From Opitutia bacterium (GTDB lineage Bacteria > Verrucomicrobiota > Verrucomicrobiia > Opitutales > UBA953): a DNA stretch of 64,000 nucleotides. The position numbers were made by a program, and so were the translations under genes. Under the pieces are notes generated by a model that was not told the origin of the DNA, searched no databases, and was given only the letters and a program-made list of their open reading frames with translations. The DNA lies in NCBI GenBank assembly GCA_947470855.1, contig CANIUQ010000007.1, positions 1-64,000 on the forward strand, given 5' to 3'. The first letter of the stretch is position 1. Each line of letters begins with the position of its first letter. Below, in pieces: positions 27,846 to 37,111 of the stretch.

Positions 27846-28751
27846 ATGATGGATTCACTGCGGTGGAATTCATGGAGACCTTTAACGCTAAGCTGTCCTA
27901 TTCCCGCTTCGACTTTGCCCGAGCAGTTGGATGGAGGCCAAGCGTTTCGTTGGCGTCTATCCGATAACCACGAATGGCTAGGAGTAATTGGTCGAGCGGT
28001 CGTTCGATTGCGATTCCGAGAAACTCAGCTCGAGTGGTGCAGTTCCGATAGCTCTTCGGCTTTTGCAAAAAGGATGGGGGATTACTTTGATGAGTCGGGT
28101 ATTCAGGTTCAACTGATTGATCAATTACCCTGGCGTTCTGATGTCGTTTTAAGTCAAGCGATTCGAAGTTATCCAGGATTACGGATTCTTCGCCAAGATC
28201 CCCACGAAACGCTTGTTGGATTTCTTTGCAGTTCGAACAAAAGAATTCAGCAAATTCGTATGATGGTTTCTTCTCTCGCCCAGAATTTGGGTGAACCCAT
28301 CGCCGAGGATTATTATGCTTTGCCGTCATGGTCGGCGATAGCCAGTGCTTCTGCCACCCAATTAAAGTCGTGCGCCTTGGGATATCGCGCAAAATTTCTT
28401 CAAGGCACCGCACACAAACTCAAAGATAGACCCGATTGGGAAAAAGAATTTTCCAGCCTTCCAACGCCGCAACTCCTTGAAACTCTGCAAACCCTGCCTG
28501 GGGTAGGTCCTAAAGTGGCAGCCTGTGTAGCCCTTTTTGGTTTTGGTCGTTGGGAGAGTTTTCCTGTCGATACTTGGATAGTACAGGTGCTAACTCAGGC
28601 CTACCGTTTACAGGGATATTCTGCGAAACAGTTGGAGAAGTTTGGCCAGGCCCATTTTGGTGCAGCAGCGGGAATTGCCCAGCAATACCTCTTTGCGAGT
28701 GCTCGTTCGGGTCAATTAGGTGTCCGCCTTGGCAAAAACGAGAAGCTATAA
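27846..28751 (+). CDS. OGG1-type 8-oxoguanine DNA glycosylase / lyase (HhH-GPD family)
   Basis: A 301-residue protein with the OGG1 layout. The N-terminal domain has LDGGQAFRW, then FLCSSNKRIQQIRMM, LGYRAKFL, and the helix-hairpin-helix LPGVGPKVAACVALF, whose Lys (in PKVAAC) is the expected Schiff-base nucleophile. PVDTW follows with the catalytic Asp. Such enzymes excise 8-oxoguanine opposite C and nick the abasic site. Bacterial OGG1 homologues are much rarer than MutM. ATG 27846 (or 27849) is preferred over the TTG abutting the upstream stop. The gene converges on the ABC ATPase gene with a six-base overlap of the 3' ends. Confidence 0.85.
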   Translation: MMDSLRWNSWRPLTLSCPIPASTLPEQLDGGQAFRWRLSDNHEWLGVIGRAVVRLRFRETQLEWCSSDSSSAFAKRMGDYFDESGIQVQLIDQLPWRSDVVLSQAIRSYPGLRILRQDPHETLVGFLCSSNKRIQQIRMMVSSLAQNLGEPIAEDYYALPSWSAIASASATQLKSCALGYRAKFLQGTAHKLKDRPDWEKEFSSLPTPQLLETLQTLPGVGPKVAACVALFGFGRWESFPVDTWIVQVLTQAYRLQGYSAKQLEKFGQAHFGAAAGIAQQYLFASARSGQLGVRLGKNEKL

Positions 28752-29450
28752 TTTAACCGGAACCCCCCAAGTTTCTTGAATGATGGTAGGGGTTAAAACT
28801 TCTCGCGGTTTACCATGGGCTACGTTTTGACCAGCTTTGAGTAGAGTGAGTTCATGGCATTGATAGGCTAATGATAAATCATGGGTTGCGACGAGAACAC
28901 CTGCACCCTGATCGGCCATTTCTTTTATGGCACGCGTTACGAGTTCGGCTCGGCAAAAATCGAGGGCTGCCGTGGGCTCATCAAGTATGACACATTTATC
29001 TAAAAAATTTCGATGCAGGCTGAAAGTGAGGCAAAGATGAGCAATCTTGCGTTCACCGCCTGACAAAGCTGAAAGACGATAAGATTTTTTCTCACTAAGA
29101 GCGAAGCGCCTCGTCCATTCTTCAAATAAATCTATTTGCGGTGAAAGTTGACCGAGTTCTTCGATTGTAAAATCCCAAGTAGAGTGAGGGTTTTGTGGAG
29201 CGTAGGCGAAATGGTTAGCCAAATTTTGAGTCAGTGAAATCGACGAAGGAATTTGAGTGACCAAAACTTCACCCTGGATGGCGGGAATAAGACCCATGCT
29301 GGAGCGTAATAAAGAGGTTTTGCCAGCCCCATTCGCTCCGACCACGCCGATAATTTCTCCCGAAGAAACCGTTGTCTGAATTCTTTCTAAAATCGTTTTT
29401 CTCCCTAGGACGGCGGAGAAATTTTTAAACTGTAATAAAATTTTACTCAT
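28746..29450 (-). CDS. ABC transporter ATPase, FecE/BtuD type (metal-chelate or cobalamin import)
   Basis: A 234-residue ATPase with Walker A GANGAGKTS, a Q-loop in YAPQNPHS, the signature LSGGERKIAHL, Walker B CVILDEPTAALD and the switch His in VATHDLSL. The sequence type and the adjacent FecCD permease point to iron-siderophore, haem or vitamin B12 uptake. ATG 29450 is chosen because homologues begin just before the first strand; it lies inside the permease's end, giving an eight-base overlap. No periplasmic binding-protein gene or TonB receptor is in the window. Confidence 0.85.
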   Translation of the reverse strand: MSKILLQFKNFSAVLGRKTILERIQTTVSSGEIIGVVGANGAGKTSLLRSSMGLIPAIQGEVLVTQIPSSISLTQNLANHFAYAPQNPHSTWDFTIEELGQLSPQIDLFEEWTRRFALSEKKSYRLSALSGGERKIAHLCLTFSLHRNFLDKCVILDEPTAALDFCRAELVTRAIKEMADQGAGVLVATHDLSLAYQCHELTLLKAGQNVAHGKPREVLTPTIIQETWGVPVKL

Positions 29451-30393
29451 GTTGACGTGAGGCAATCCAAACAAAAACGGGAGCGCCTAACAGGGCTGTC
29501 ATGGCTGCTGCAGAGAGAGGTGTTTGTGGCCAAAGTGTACGACCGAGGGTGTCGGCAGTTAGTAAAAGGATGCCACCAAGTAATCCTGCTAAAGGCAGGG
29601 CCGTTGCATGTCTTGGGCCTAGAATAGCACGAGCTAAATGCGGAGCAAGGAGTCCGATGAAGGCAATTTGTCCGACCAAGCAAGTGGCGGCGGCGGCAGC
29701 GAGAGCAGTAAAAAGAATGCTGTGGCGACGAACTTGTTGAACTGGGCAGCCCAGCGTGAGGGCAACATCCTCCCCTAAGGAGAGTCGATCGAGGTTTCTA
29801 CTTTGCAGGCATAAAAAAACCGAAGCGGTGAGACATAGAATCACAGGCACAGCAATCAAGGGAAGGGTGGCAGTTCCGAGCCAATCGCCAGCCATTCCGC
29901 TGACTAAAACGTCGCGCGTCTGACTGTTTCGTGCCGCTAGTATAAGTGTGCCAGCGGCGGCAAATGCATTGAGTCCTAGTCCTGTTAAAAGCAATCGAGC
30001 GGTTGATCCTTTACCACCGAGGATAACGAGTAAAAGCGAAAGCAGGAGGGCACCGGTGAAAGCCGCACTAGGAATTAACCAAGGATTTTCCCAAACAATT
30101 GTATCGGTGCTAGATAAAAGGACGGCGATGCCGAGAAGTGCTCCGCCAAAAACTCCAGTTAAACCAGGGTCGGCCAGTGGATTCCGAAAAAGGCCTTGTT
30201 GGGATGCTCCGCCTATACCTAGAGCAATTCCAGCGATAACAGCGGCTAAGACTCGCGGAAGTCTCAAGAAAAGTAATTCATTTTCATTACCCCAGCCTGT
30301 CGCCGAACTTCCCAGAGCTAGAGCACCTAGCGCACAAAGGGAGAGTCCGAGACAGAGAAAGCTTATCGCAAGCCAGGGATGGATTCTCTTCAT
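29443..30393 (-). CDS. ABC transporter permease, FecCD/BtuC family
   Basis: A 316-residue polytopic protein (about nine to ten segments) with family motifs LRLPRVLAAVIAGIALGIGG, ASQQGLFRNPLADPGLTGVFGG, LVGQIAFIGLLAPHLARAIL and the final ADTLGRTLW. It forms the membrane channel for a metal-chelate or cobalamin importer with the ATPase gene downstream (eight-base overlap). Its ATG overlaps the stop of the AsmA-like gene by four bases, so all three minus-strand genes are translationally coupled. Confidence 0.88.
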   Translation of the reverse strand: MKRIHPWLAISFLCLGLSLCALGALALGSSATGWGNENELLFLRLPRVLAAVIAGIALGIGGASQQGLFRNPLADPGLTGVFGGALLGIAVLLSSTDTIVWENPWLIPSAAFTGALLLSLLLVILGGKGSTARLLLTGLGLNAFAAAGTLILAARNSQTRDVLVSGMAGDWLGTATLPLIAVPVILCLTASVFLCLQSRNLDRLSLGEDVALTLGCPVQQVRRHSILFTALAAAAATCLVGQIAFIGLLAPHLARAILGPRHATALPLAGLLGGILLLTADTLGRTLWPQTPLSAAAMTALLGAPVFVWIASRQHE

Positions 30394-33300
30394 CGGCCTA
30401 AAATAATCTCAAAAGGATTCGCCTCAGCGGGAACAATATTCCGCGGAGAGGGACCAGTGGGTGTACCTTGAGTGGGGTTCCGGTTTCGATAATTTTCACC
30501 CGATTGAATGCGATTGATGGCGGATTGAAGGCGCTGCGTTAAATCGTTTCGCAAATCATTGAGTGAACCAGAAAATTGGACACCAGGTCCTTGCGTGAGG
30601 CCATCGGTGCTAGGTGCATTATCGGCAAAACCCAATAGAGTAAAATAGTCTGCGTATGGTCCACTTCCTCTCATTTCGGCTTTGATACTAAGCGGCCAGT
30701 CAGCAAATTTCATTTGTGGGTAGGATGTTATTTGACCGCTTGCGGAAAGATTCAATTGAGCGTTTTTTACCAATCCTTTTTTAATTTTGATTGTCCCATC
30801 GGGTAATCGCTGTAGCTCAATATCCGCTAAATCGTAATTAAACTGAGCAAGAGATTGTTGTAGTTTGGCTCCTGCTTTCATCGCTGTTGCTGCCTTGGTG
30901 ATTAAGTCGGCCTGCTTCTGGTTTTTTGTGAGTGCTCCTGCAATCAATGCAATATTGCCGATAGTTTCTGCCGTCGTGGCTGCTTGGTTGGCACTCAGGG
31001 CCATGGCTCCTTGTTGCGATCCAAACGCCTGAATTTTTCCGCCCTTGGAAGTAGCTCCTGCCTGTAAATTGATTCTATCAATGAGTTGGTCTAGATTGGT
31101 GGCTAATCCCTCAGCGTTTACATAAGCATCTCCTTTGCCTTGAATAAACTCTTTCAGGGCAGGGAAACTTGCAGCCACGGCTCCAAAATCGAATTGGGTT
31201 AAAGTTAATTTGCTGTTTAGTAGATAGGGGCCACCCAAAAGAGAAGGCTGGAAGCTTAATTTGCCGCTACCGCCTAGTGTGCCTTGAGCGAATTTCCCTT
31301 GAAGACTACTTAAGGTGATTGTTTCAGGCGTGGCCTCGGCTTTTAGATTTAAATTTTCTGCGTCAAAATTTTTGGCAGTAACTTTCTGAAGATTGAGCAC
31401 GAGCGAGCCTTGATGGTTTTGCCAGAAGGGCACGCGGTCGGGCTGAGTATTTTTAGGTAAAGGCCGTGTTTCGCCATCGGATTGGCTAATGAAACCGCTG
31501 ATATCATCCCAATAAAGATTTTCAAAATCACATTGAATTTTCCAGTCATTCAAGGCGCCCTCGATTTTTTGTGTGACAGCGAGTTTTCCGCGTGTTCGAC
31601 CCATGCCATCAAGCTGGCAAAGCAGGTTGGCGGCTTTTCCTGTTTCGTTGGATGAATAATTTCCCTCGAGTGTGAGAGATTTAACTTTGGCTACTCGGTC
31701 TTTGAAACTCAGATCGGTGATAGTGAGGTTTCCTTGGCTATCGCCACTGGTGGAAATCTCGCCTTGTGCACGATAATTTCCCGTCGAGATGTTTGAGAGA
31801 AAAGAAACGAATGGTTGTTCTGCTAGTGCTCCCAGATTTCCTTGTAATTGTAGGCGCGTTGGTGAATTGCCTAAACCGGCTTCCACATTTCCTGAGGCTA
31901 AAACTCTCAATCGGTTGCTTAAGGTTGCTTGTTGAAACTGGAGTTGAGTGGTTTTTTCTCCGAAAAGAAGTTCGAGTTGAGTAGAAAAGTCGCACTGATT
32001 AATCCATGATTTTTCTTTCCATTGCACACTCGTATCGCGGAAGGATAGGGGTGCTCCTTCGGTACGAATAAACCAGCCCTCGGTTTTAAACCCTGCAACG
32101 ATATCGGCTTTCTCAAGCGTGCCAGATATTTTAAGATGCGGAATTAGAGCCGAAAGGGATTCGAGAGGAAGTTTTTCCGCTGTTGCCTCGATGACCACAC
32201 CCGTTGGCTTGGATCCTTCCCATGTATAAGGTTGGCGGAGTTTTACGTTTAACAGGTTTTGGCTATTTTGTTTAATCGTAGCCTCGAGCTTTTGTATGAC
32301 AGGTGACTGATTTTTTTCTGAACTCGCATCGAATCGTGCAAATAAGCGAACACCTTTTACTTTGTCTTTTGGTAAATCTTGCCAACCGGGTTGTGAGAAT
32401 AGCTCAGCGAGACCGAGATCAATCGATGAAGATAACTTCCAAGAATTATCGGTTTGAAGACTGAGTGTAGCTTCTCCTTCGGCGATGGTCCCAGTTGATG
32501 ACTGAATTCGGAAAGGAGATAGGCAGATAGACTTGGCTTTACTCGATAAGGGAATTTCTAAGTCGACTTCTTGTAGTAGCGGTTTGCCGTCCTTTTGTAG
32601 ACTAAGTCCAGAGATGCGATGTGTTTTGAGGGTTTTAATTTGTGGTTCACCATTGCGAAATTGAATCTCCGCTTCGCCTGTCCATCGACCTGCCGTTGCC
32701 GTCATTTGCCCGAGGGAAAGAAAAGGATTGAGAGAAACCATTTCTGCTTCCTGTGCGACGAGGCCAAAGGTTAGGTCGTCCAGAGGCTTCCCTGGCTGCC
32801 ATTGCCATGGTTTAGTGAGCGAGAGTTTAATGCCATTTCCCGATAGATTAAATTGTGAGAAATTTAAGCGTTCTTTGGTTTTTTGAATTTCAGACTGTAG
32901 AATCCATTTCGATGACGTCGCGGGTAAAGCAACACGCATCATCGGAGGCGATTTCATCCATTGTAGGATTAAATCAGTTTTTACTGTCCATTCCTCTTTC
33001 GCTGGCTCCAGTGTAGCAGAGAGTTTTCCTTTGATGCCGAGTGGCGGTAGGTCGGCGCTGAGAATACCAAAGCGCTGTGGATCCAGATTTAAATCTGCTT
33101 CCGCACGAATTTTACTTTCTTCGGCCTGAGTTAATATTTGCGCAGCAATTTTTTGTGAAGCATCGCGAATGGTACCATTGAGCACAAGAACTCCCTCTGC
33201 ATTGCGCTGACCTTCCAAATCTAGACTCATGCTGCCCGCTGCAATCGGGCTTTCATCTTTGGCTAGAATATTAAGACGGCAGTTTTTTACGTCGGACAGG

Positions 33301-33935
33301 AGAGATGTTAGATTGAGTCCCGATTTACCTAGCGGTCTTTGCAGTTCTGCTTTGAGGATGATTTCTCCGCGGGGTGTCGTGGGAGTGTTGCCCACATTAA
33401 ATCCAGGCCATGCCAATCCTGCTCTCAAATCGACTGAGCCCGAAGAATCAATCCCTTCCCCTCTTGCGCTGAAGCGTATGACTTGTGAGTCGGAAAGAAT
33501 AATCCGTCCCGTAACTCCATAAGGACCGATAGCAAACAAGGGGATGGATGGTTGAGGAGTGGCTTCTTTTGATTTTATTGGGGGCTGGATTGGTTTCTTG
33601 GATAAGTCGACTTCTAGTCCTTTAACTTCAATTTCTTTAAGCGTGTATTTGCCGAATAGAGAAGCGAGTAGGTCTGCTTTCCCCTGAACAAGTGCGAATT
33701 TAACCTGCGTGCCATCTTCGAGGGTGAGATTGGCATTCTCCGCCAAAAAACTTCCATCGAAAGAAGCCTGTACCTTTTTTATTCCTCCAGTGATCTTGGA
33801 TTCCGCAAGAAGGTTGGCGACTCTTTTGCCGAGGGGCTCGGGTTTCAATTCCGTATCAATCCAAAGCACCGTAAGGCCGCTGAGTAAAATAATGGATCCG
33901 ACTATCCAAAGGGTGATACGGACGGCTCGCGACAT
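30390..33935 (-). CDS. Large AsmA-like / TamB-related envelope protein
   Basis: A 1181-residue protein with one N-terminal membrane anchor (ITLWIVGSIILLSGLTVLWI, about residues 7-26), followed by more than 1100 residues of repetitive beta-rich, low-Cys sequence typical of AsmA-clan proteins. The C-terminal third carries an AsmA-like segment (LTLTQFDFGAVAASFPALKE, then GGKIQAF). AsmA/TamB proteins are now seen as bridges for phospholipid transport to the outer membrane. It heads the operon with the FecCD-type importer, an unusual partnership. The start at 33935 follows a non-coding 153-base gap with the amt terminator. Confidence 0.75.
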   Translation of the reverse strand: MSRAVRITLWIVGSIILLSGLTVLWIDTELKPEPLGKRVANLLAESKITGGIKKVQASFDGSFLAENANLTLEDGTQVKFALVQGKADLLASLFGKYTLKEIEVKGLEVDLSKKPIQPPIKSKEATPQPSIPLFAIGPYGVTGRIILSDSQVIRFSARGEGIDSSGSVDLRAGLAWPGFNVGNTPTTPRGEIILKAELQRPLGKSGLNLTSLLSDVKNCRLNILAKDESPIAAGSMSLDLEGQRNAEGVLVLNGTIRDASQKIAAQILTQAEESKIRAEADLNLDPQRFGILSADLPPLGIKGKLSATLEPAKEEWTVKTDLILQWMKSPPMMRVALPATSSKWILQSEIQKTKERLNFSQFNLSGNGIKLSLTKPWQWQPGKPLDDLTFGLVAQEAEMVSLNPFLSLGQMTATAGRWTGEAEIQFRNGEPQIKTLKTHRISGLSLQKDGKPLLQEVDLEIPLSSKAKSICLSPFRIQSSTGTIAEGEATLSLQTDNSWKLSSSIDLGLAELFSQPGWQDLPKDKVKGVRLFARFDASSEKNQSPVIQKLEATIKQNSQNLLNVKLRQPYTWEGSKPTGVVIEATAEKLPLESLSALIPHLKISGTLEKADIVAGFKTEGWFIRTEGAPLSFRDTSVQWKEKSWINQCDFSTQLELLFGEKTTQLQFQQATLSNRLRVLASGNVEAGLGNSPTRLQLQGNLGALAEQPFVSFLSNISTGNYRAQGEISTSGDSQGNLTITDLSFKDRVAKVKSLTLEGNYSSNETGKAANLLCQLDGMGRTRGKLAVTQKIEGALNDWKIQCDFENLYWDDISGFISQSDGETRPLPKNTQPDRVPFWQNHQGSLVLNLQKVTAKNFDAENLNLKAEATPETITLSSLQGKFAQGTLGGSGKLSFQPSLLGGPYLLNSKLTLTQFDFGAVAASFPALKEFIQGKGDAYVNAEGLATNLDQLIDRINLQAGATSKGGKIQAFGSQQGAMALSANQAATTAETIGNIALIAGALTKNQKQADLITKAATAMKAGAKLQQSLAQFNYDLADIELQRLPDGTIKIKKGLVKNAQLNLSASGQITSYPQMKFADWPLSIKAEMRGSGPYADYFTLLGFADNAPSTDGLTQGPGVQFSGSLNDLRNDLTQRLQSAINRIQSGENYRNRNPTQGTPTGPSPRNIVPAEANPFEIILGR

Positions 33936-34034
33936 AGGACGACCTTATGAGAATGGGCTTCCATGAAAGACGAGCAACAAAAAGTGCCAGAGGGTAATAA
34001 ATCGCTGAGGTTTCGCAGGGATTATCCCAAAGAA

Positions 34035-34062
34035 ACAGGCCGCCCGATGATGGGCGGCCTGT
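34035..34062 (-). terminator. Terminator-like hairpin after the first amt gene
   Basis: A perfect 11-bp stem ACAGGCCGCCC/GGGCGGCCTGT with a six-base loop. It lies 27 bases beyond the amt stop codon on the minus strand. The following T tract is short (TTCTTT), so termination may be partial. Confidence 0.7.
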
Positions 34063-34088
34063 GCGAGCCGAACTCCAGAGAGACCAGC

Positions 34089-35636
34089 TTAGGAGTTGTA
34101 ATTGTAACCCTCTTCGCCGTGGTCGGTGATATCCAAGCCACGAGCTTCCTCTTCTTCCGTTGGGCGAAGGCCGATAATCGCTTTGACGACATAAGCGATG
34201 ATTACGGTCGCAACGATGGAGAGGACGAGGGTAACGCCAATCGCTTTGTATTGTTCGTTGAGGAGTGTGTTGCCTACGACGTCCTTGAGGTTGATCGCCA
34301 GGTTGGCATTCGCATCGATGGTTGCAAGAATTCCAGTCATGATTGCACCCAAGGTACCACCGACAGCGTGAACGCCGAAGGTATCGAGAGCGTCATCATA
34401 GCCGAGTTTGGACTTGAGATAGACCACGGCAAGGAAGGGTATAATACCTGCCAGAACGCCGATCAAAACGGCACCACCAGCGGTCACGAATCCAGCGGCA
34501 GGGGTGATAACAACTAATCCTGCGACTGCACCAGAGCAGAAGCCGAGAACGCTAGCATGCTTACGGAGAATCCACTCAAGTGCAGCCCAGGTGAATGCAG
34601 CAACGGCAGCTGCAAGGGTTGTGGTCATGAAAGCTTGTGCAGCAACACCATCAGCAGCGAGTGCCGATCCCGCGTTGAATCCGTACCAGCCAACCCAGAG
34701 CATGCCAGTGCCGATAGCACAAAGAACCATGCTGTGAGGAGTCATGGACTTCTTGCCGAATCCTGCACGAGGACCAAGGATAAGGCAAAGGATTAGAGCA
34801 GACCAACCAGAGGTCATGTGAACCACGGTTCCGCCAGCGAAGTCGATAGCTTTAATGGAGGCAGCAGAATTCCAAACACCATTCATCTCACCCGTGATAC
34901 CCCAAACCGCGTGAGCCATGGGGAAGTAAACGAGGAACATCCAAGCGGTCATGAAGAGAGCGAGGGCGGAGAATTTCATTCGCTCAGCGATTGCACCCAC
35001 AATCAGAGCAGGCGTGATGATTGCGAACATGAGCTGATACATCGAGAACACGTTCTGTGACGTCCAGTAAGCATAGTCGGTGTTGGGTGCGGAAGTTACA
35101 CCATTAAGGAAGAAGTATTCACTGCCTCCGAAAATCGTTCCAAGAGTGGTTCCGGAAAAACTCTTACCAAAGACAAGAGAGTAACCGACTGCCCACCAGA
35201 GGATGGCAACAAGCCCAGCCAGACCAAAACATTGAGCAACCACAGAGAGAACATTTTTGCTGCGGACGAGACCTCCGTAGAAAAGGAATAGTCCAGGAAG
35301 TGTCATGAAGAGGACAAGGGCAGCACAGATCATCATGAACCCGTTGTGACCTGGGCCAGGATTGCTTGCAGCGGCCGTTGTCAGTCCCGAGGGGATTGAG
35401 CCTGAGGCATCTTTAAGTGGCGCAGAGGGATCTCCGTTACCTAGGTAGGCCTCCAAGCCAGCCACACGCTGTTCAAGGGTTGGACCGGAAGGCGCTGGGG
35501 GTGTTGTGGATGCCGGAGCCACTGCAGGGGCAGGGGCTGCGGGTGCAGCAGGAGCTGCGGTGTTCTCGGTAGCCGATGCCAGATATGGAATCGTTGCGAG
35601 AGCGATTATGGTTAATGTTCGTAACAGGGAGTTCAT
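34089..35636 (-). CDS. amt: Ammonium transporter (Amt family) with N-terminal extension
   Basis: A 515-residue channel for ammonium. After a cleavable signal (SLLRTLTIIALATIPYLASA) comes an Ala/Pro-rich stretch (about residues 24-50) and a short helical segment (LEQRVAGLEAYLG). The 11-helix Amt core then begins near residue 98, with FLFYGGLVRSKNVLSV, FAGGTVVHMTSGWSAL (pore His), GWYGFNAGSALAADG and DALDTFGVHAVGGTLGA (second pore His). The conserved tail GLRPTEEEEARGLDITDHGEEGY is the PII/GlnK docking region. ATG 35636 is supported by the signal peptide and by a sigma-54 promoter ending 16 bases upstream. A paralogue lies directly upstream; no glnK is next to either. Confidence 0.95.
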   Translation of the reverse strand: MNSLLRTLTIIALATIPYLASATENTAAPAAPAAPAPAVAPASTTPPAPSGPTLEQRVAGLEAYLGNGDPSAPLKDASGSIPSGLTTAAASNPGPGHNGFMMICAALVLFMTLPGLFLFYGGLVRSKNVLSVVAQCFGLAGLVAILWWAVGYSLVFGKSFSGTTLGTIFGGSEYFFLNGVTSAPNTDYAYWTSQNVFSMYQLMFAIITPALIVGAIAERMKFSALALFMTAWMFLVYFPMAHAVWGITGEMNGVWNSAASIKAIDFAGGTVVHMTSGWSALILCLILGPRAGFGKKSMTPHSMVLCAIGTGMLWVGWYGFNAGSALAADGVAAQAFMTTTLAAAVAAFTWAALEWILRKHASVLGFCSGAVAGLVVITPAAGFVTAGGAVLIGVLAGIIPFLAVVYLKSKLGYDDALDTFGVHAVGGTLGAIMTGILATIDANANLAINLKDVVGNTLLNEQYKAIGVTLVLSIVATVIIAYVVKAIIGLRPTEEEEARGLDITDHGEEGYNYNS

Positions 35637-35650
35637 GGCAACGTTTCTAT

Positions 35651-35667
35651 CGCAACGCCCGTGCCAA
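35651..35667 (-). promoter_or_regulatory. Sigma-54 (-24/-12) promoter of the downstream amt gene
   Basis: The minus strand reads TTGGCACGGGCGTTGCG, matching the RpoN consensus YTGGCACGN4TTGCW at every key base (GG at -24, GC at -12). The -12 C (35652) is 16 bases from the A of the ATG at 35636, so transcription should begin about four bases before the start codon. Confidence 0.85.
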
Positions 35668-35823
35668 TGGAGACGGTCCTCGGCGGTCGGTCTATTTTGA
35701 TTAAAAATATACTCAGGCTCTTTATGGGCGTGCTTTTTTTCAGACAAATCGCCCTTAAAGGGGCAACTTTCGCCCTTACGATTAACCCGCCAAAGTGGCC
35801 ATTAAACGTTAGAGTGTTCTCTT

Positions 35824-37098
35824 TTAGGTGTGTTGGTAGCCCTCTTCGCCGTGATCCGCGATGTCTAGTCCTTGTGCTTCCTGCTCCTCGGTTGGACGTA
35901 AACCGATAGTTTTTTCTACTACCTTCGCGATTAACCAAGTCATTAAAAGTGAAGTAGCGACGCAAAGAATCATCGCGAGAATTTGTCCTTTTAAGAGTCC
36001 TTTCGATAAAAGTGCTCCACCTGCTGAATGAACTTCAGATGACATCAGCAATGCAGTCGCTAAGGCACCGATGGTACCACCAACACCATGCACGCCAAAG
36101 GTATCGAGTGCATCATCATAACCTATCTTCCCTTTAAGAACGGAACAGGCCCAATAGGAAATCGAACCAGCGAGCAGGCCGATTAGAAAAGCAGAGTTTG
36201 CACTAACAAATCCCGCTGCATTGGTGATGGTAGCCAATCCCGCAATGGATCCGGAGCATAATCCTAAAACAGAAATTTTTCCGCGGTGTAATTTTTCGAT
36301 GACTGCCCAAATGAGAGTTGCACTGGCTGCTGCCAGTGTCGTGGTGGTGAAAGCTTGAATAGCAACAGCATCGGCAGCCAGAGCAGAGCCTGCGTTAAAG
36401 CCGTACCATCCAACCCAAAGGAAACCCGTTCCCAATACGCATAAAACCATGCTGTGAGGAGTCAGGGCTCGTTTACCGAAGCCATTTCTTGGCCCCACTA
36501 AAATACATAGGAGCAGCGCAGACCAACCTGAAGTCATATGGACCACAATCCCGCCAGCAAAATCAGCAGCCTTAAAAGTTGATTGCGCATTAGCGAGGCC
36601 AGAAAAATCTCCCGTTAACCCCCATACGGCATGGGCGACGGGGTAATAGACCAATAAAGTCCATAGCGCCGAAAAAATCATTACTGCCGAAAACTTCATC
36701 CGCTCAGCCACGGCACCAATAATGAGGGCAGGGGTTATCGAGGCGAACATCGCTTGGAAAAGTGCGAAAGTCGCTGAGGAGATTCGACCATCATAGGGGC
36801 TCGGCGAATAATCGAGACCAGTGAATCCAAAATTTTCGGTGCCACCAAAAATATGTCCAATCCATGATCCTGCAAAAGATTTTCCAAAAACAAAACTATA
36901 GCCCACTGCCCACCATAAAATTAAACCCATGGCGGTTAGAGAAATACACTGGGCTGCAATGGAGAGTACATTTTTGGTGCGAACGAGACCTCCGTAGAAT
37001 AAGAAGAGCCCTGGGATGCACATCATCATCACCAGCGCGGCACTAAAAAGAACCCAAACATTGTCCGCGGTGTTTACTGTGGATATAAAATTAATCAT
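35824..37098 (-). CDS. amt: Ammonium transporter (Amt family), second copy
   Basis: A 424-residue Amt protein without the signal peptide and Ala/Pro extension of its neighbour. Core motifs are FLFYGGLVRTKNVLSIAAQ, FAGGIVVHMTSGWSALLL, GWYGFNAGSALAADAVA and DALDTFGVHGVGGTIGAL, with the two pore His residues. It ends with the same PII-docking tail, GLRPTEEQEAQGLDIADHGEEGY. The two copies are adjacent on the minus strand, 187 bases apart, and clearly paralogous but diverged. It has its own sigma-54 promoter, which argues for independent nitrogen-controlled expression rather than one operon. Confidence 0.95.
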   Translation of the reverse strand: MINFISTVNTADNVWVLFSAALVMMMCIPGLFLFYGGLVRTKNVLSIAAQCISLTAMGLILWWAVGYSFVFGKSFAGSWIGHIFGGTENFGFTGLDYSPSPYDGRISSATFALFQAMFASITPALIIGAVAERMKFSAVMIFSALWTLLVYYPVAHAVWGLTGDFSGLANAQSTFKAADFAGGIVVHMTSGWSALLLCILVGPRNGFGKRALTPHSMVLCVLGTGFLWVGWYGFNAGSALAADAVAIQAFTTTTLAAASATLIWAVIEKLHRGKISVLGLCSGSIAGLATITNAAGFVSANSAFLIGLLAGSISYWACSVLKGKIGYDDALDTFGVHGVGGTIGALATALLMSSEVHSAGGALLSKGLLKGQILAMILCVATSLLMTWLIAKVVEKTIGLRPTEEQEAQGLDIADHGEEGYQHT

Positions 37099-37111
37099 GA
37101 TGATGATTTAT

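Noticed and set aside
27898-28413. 171-codon minus-strand frame inside the OGG1-like gene
   Set aside because: Antisense shadow; the plus-strand gene has diagnostic motifs across the same bases.
33963-34517. 184-codon plus-strand frame over the end of the first amt gene
   Set aside because: Antisense shadow of a clear Amt coding sequence; it crosses the terminator hairpin and has no recognisable protein pattern.
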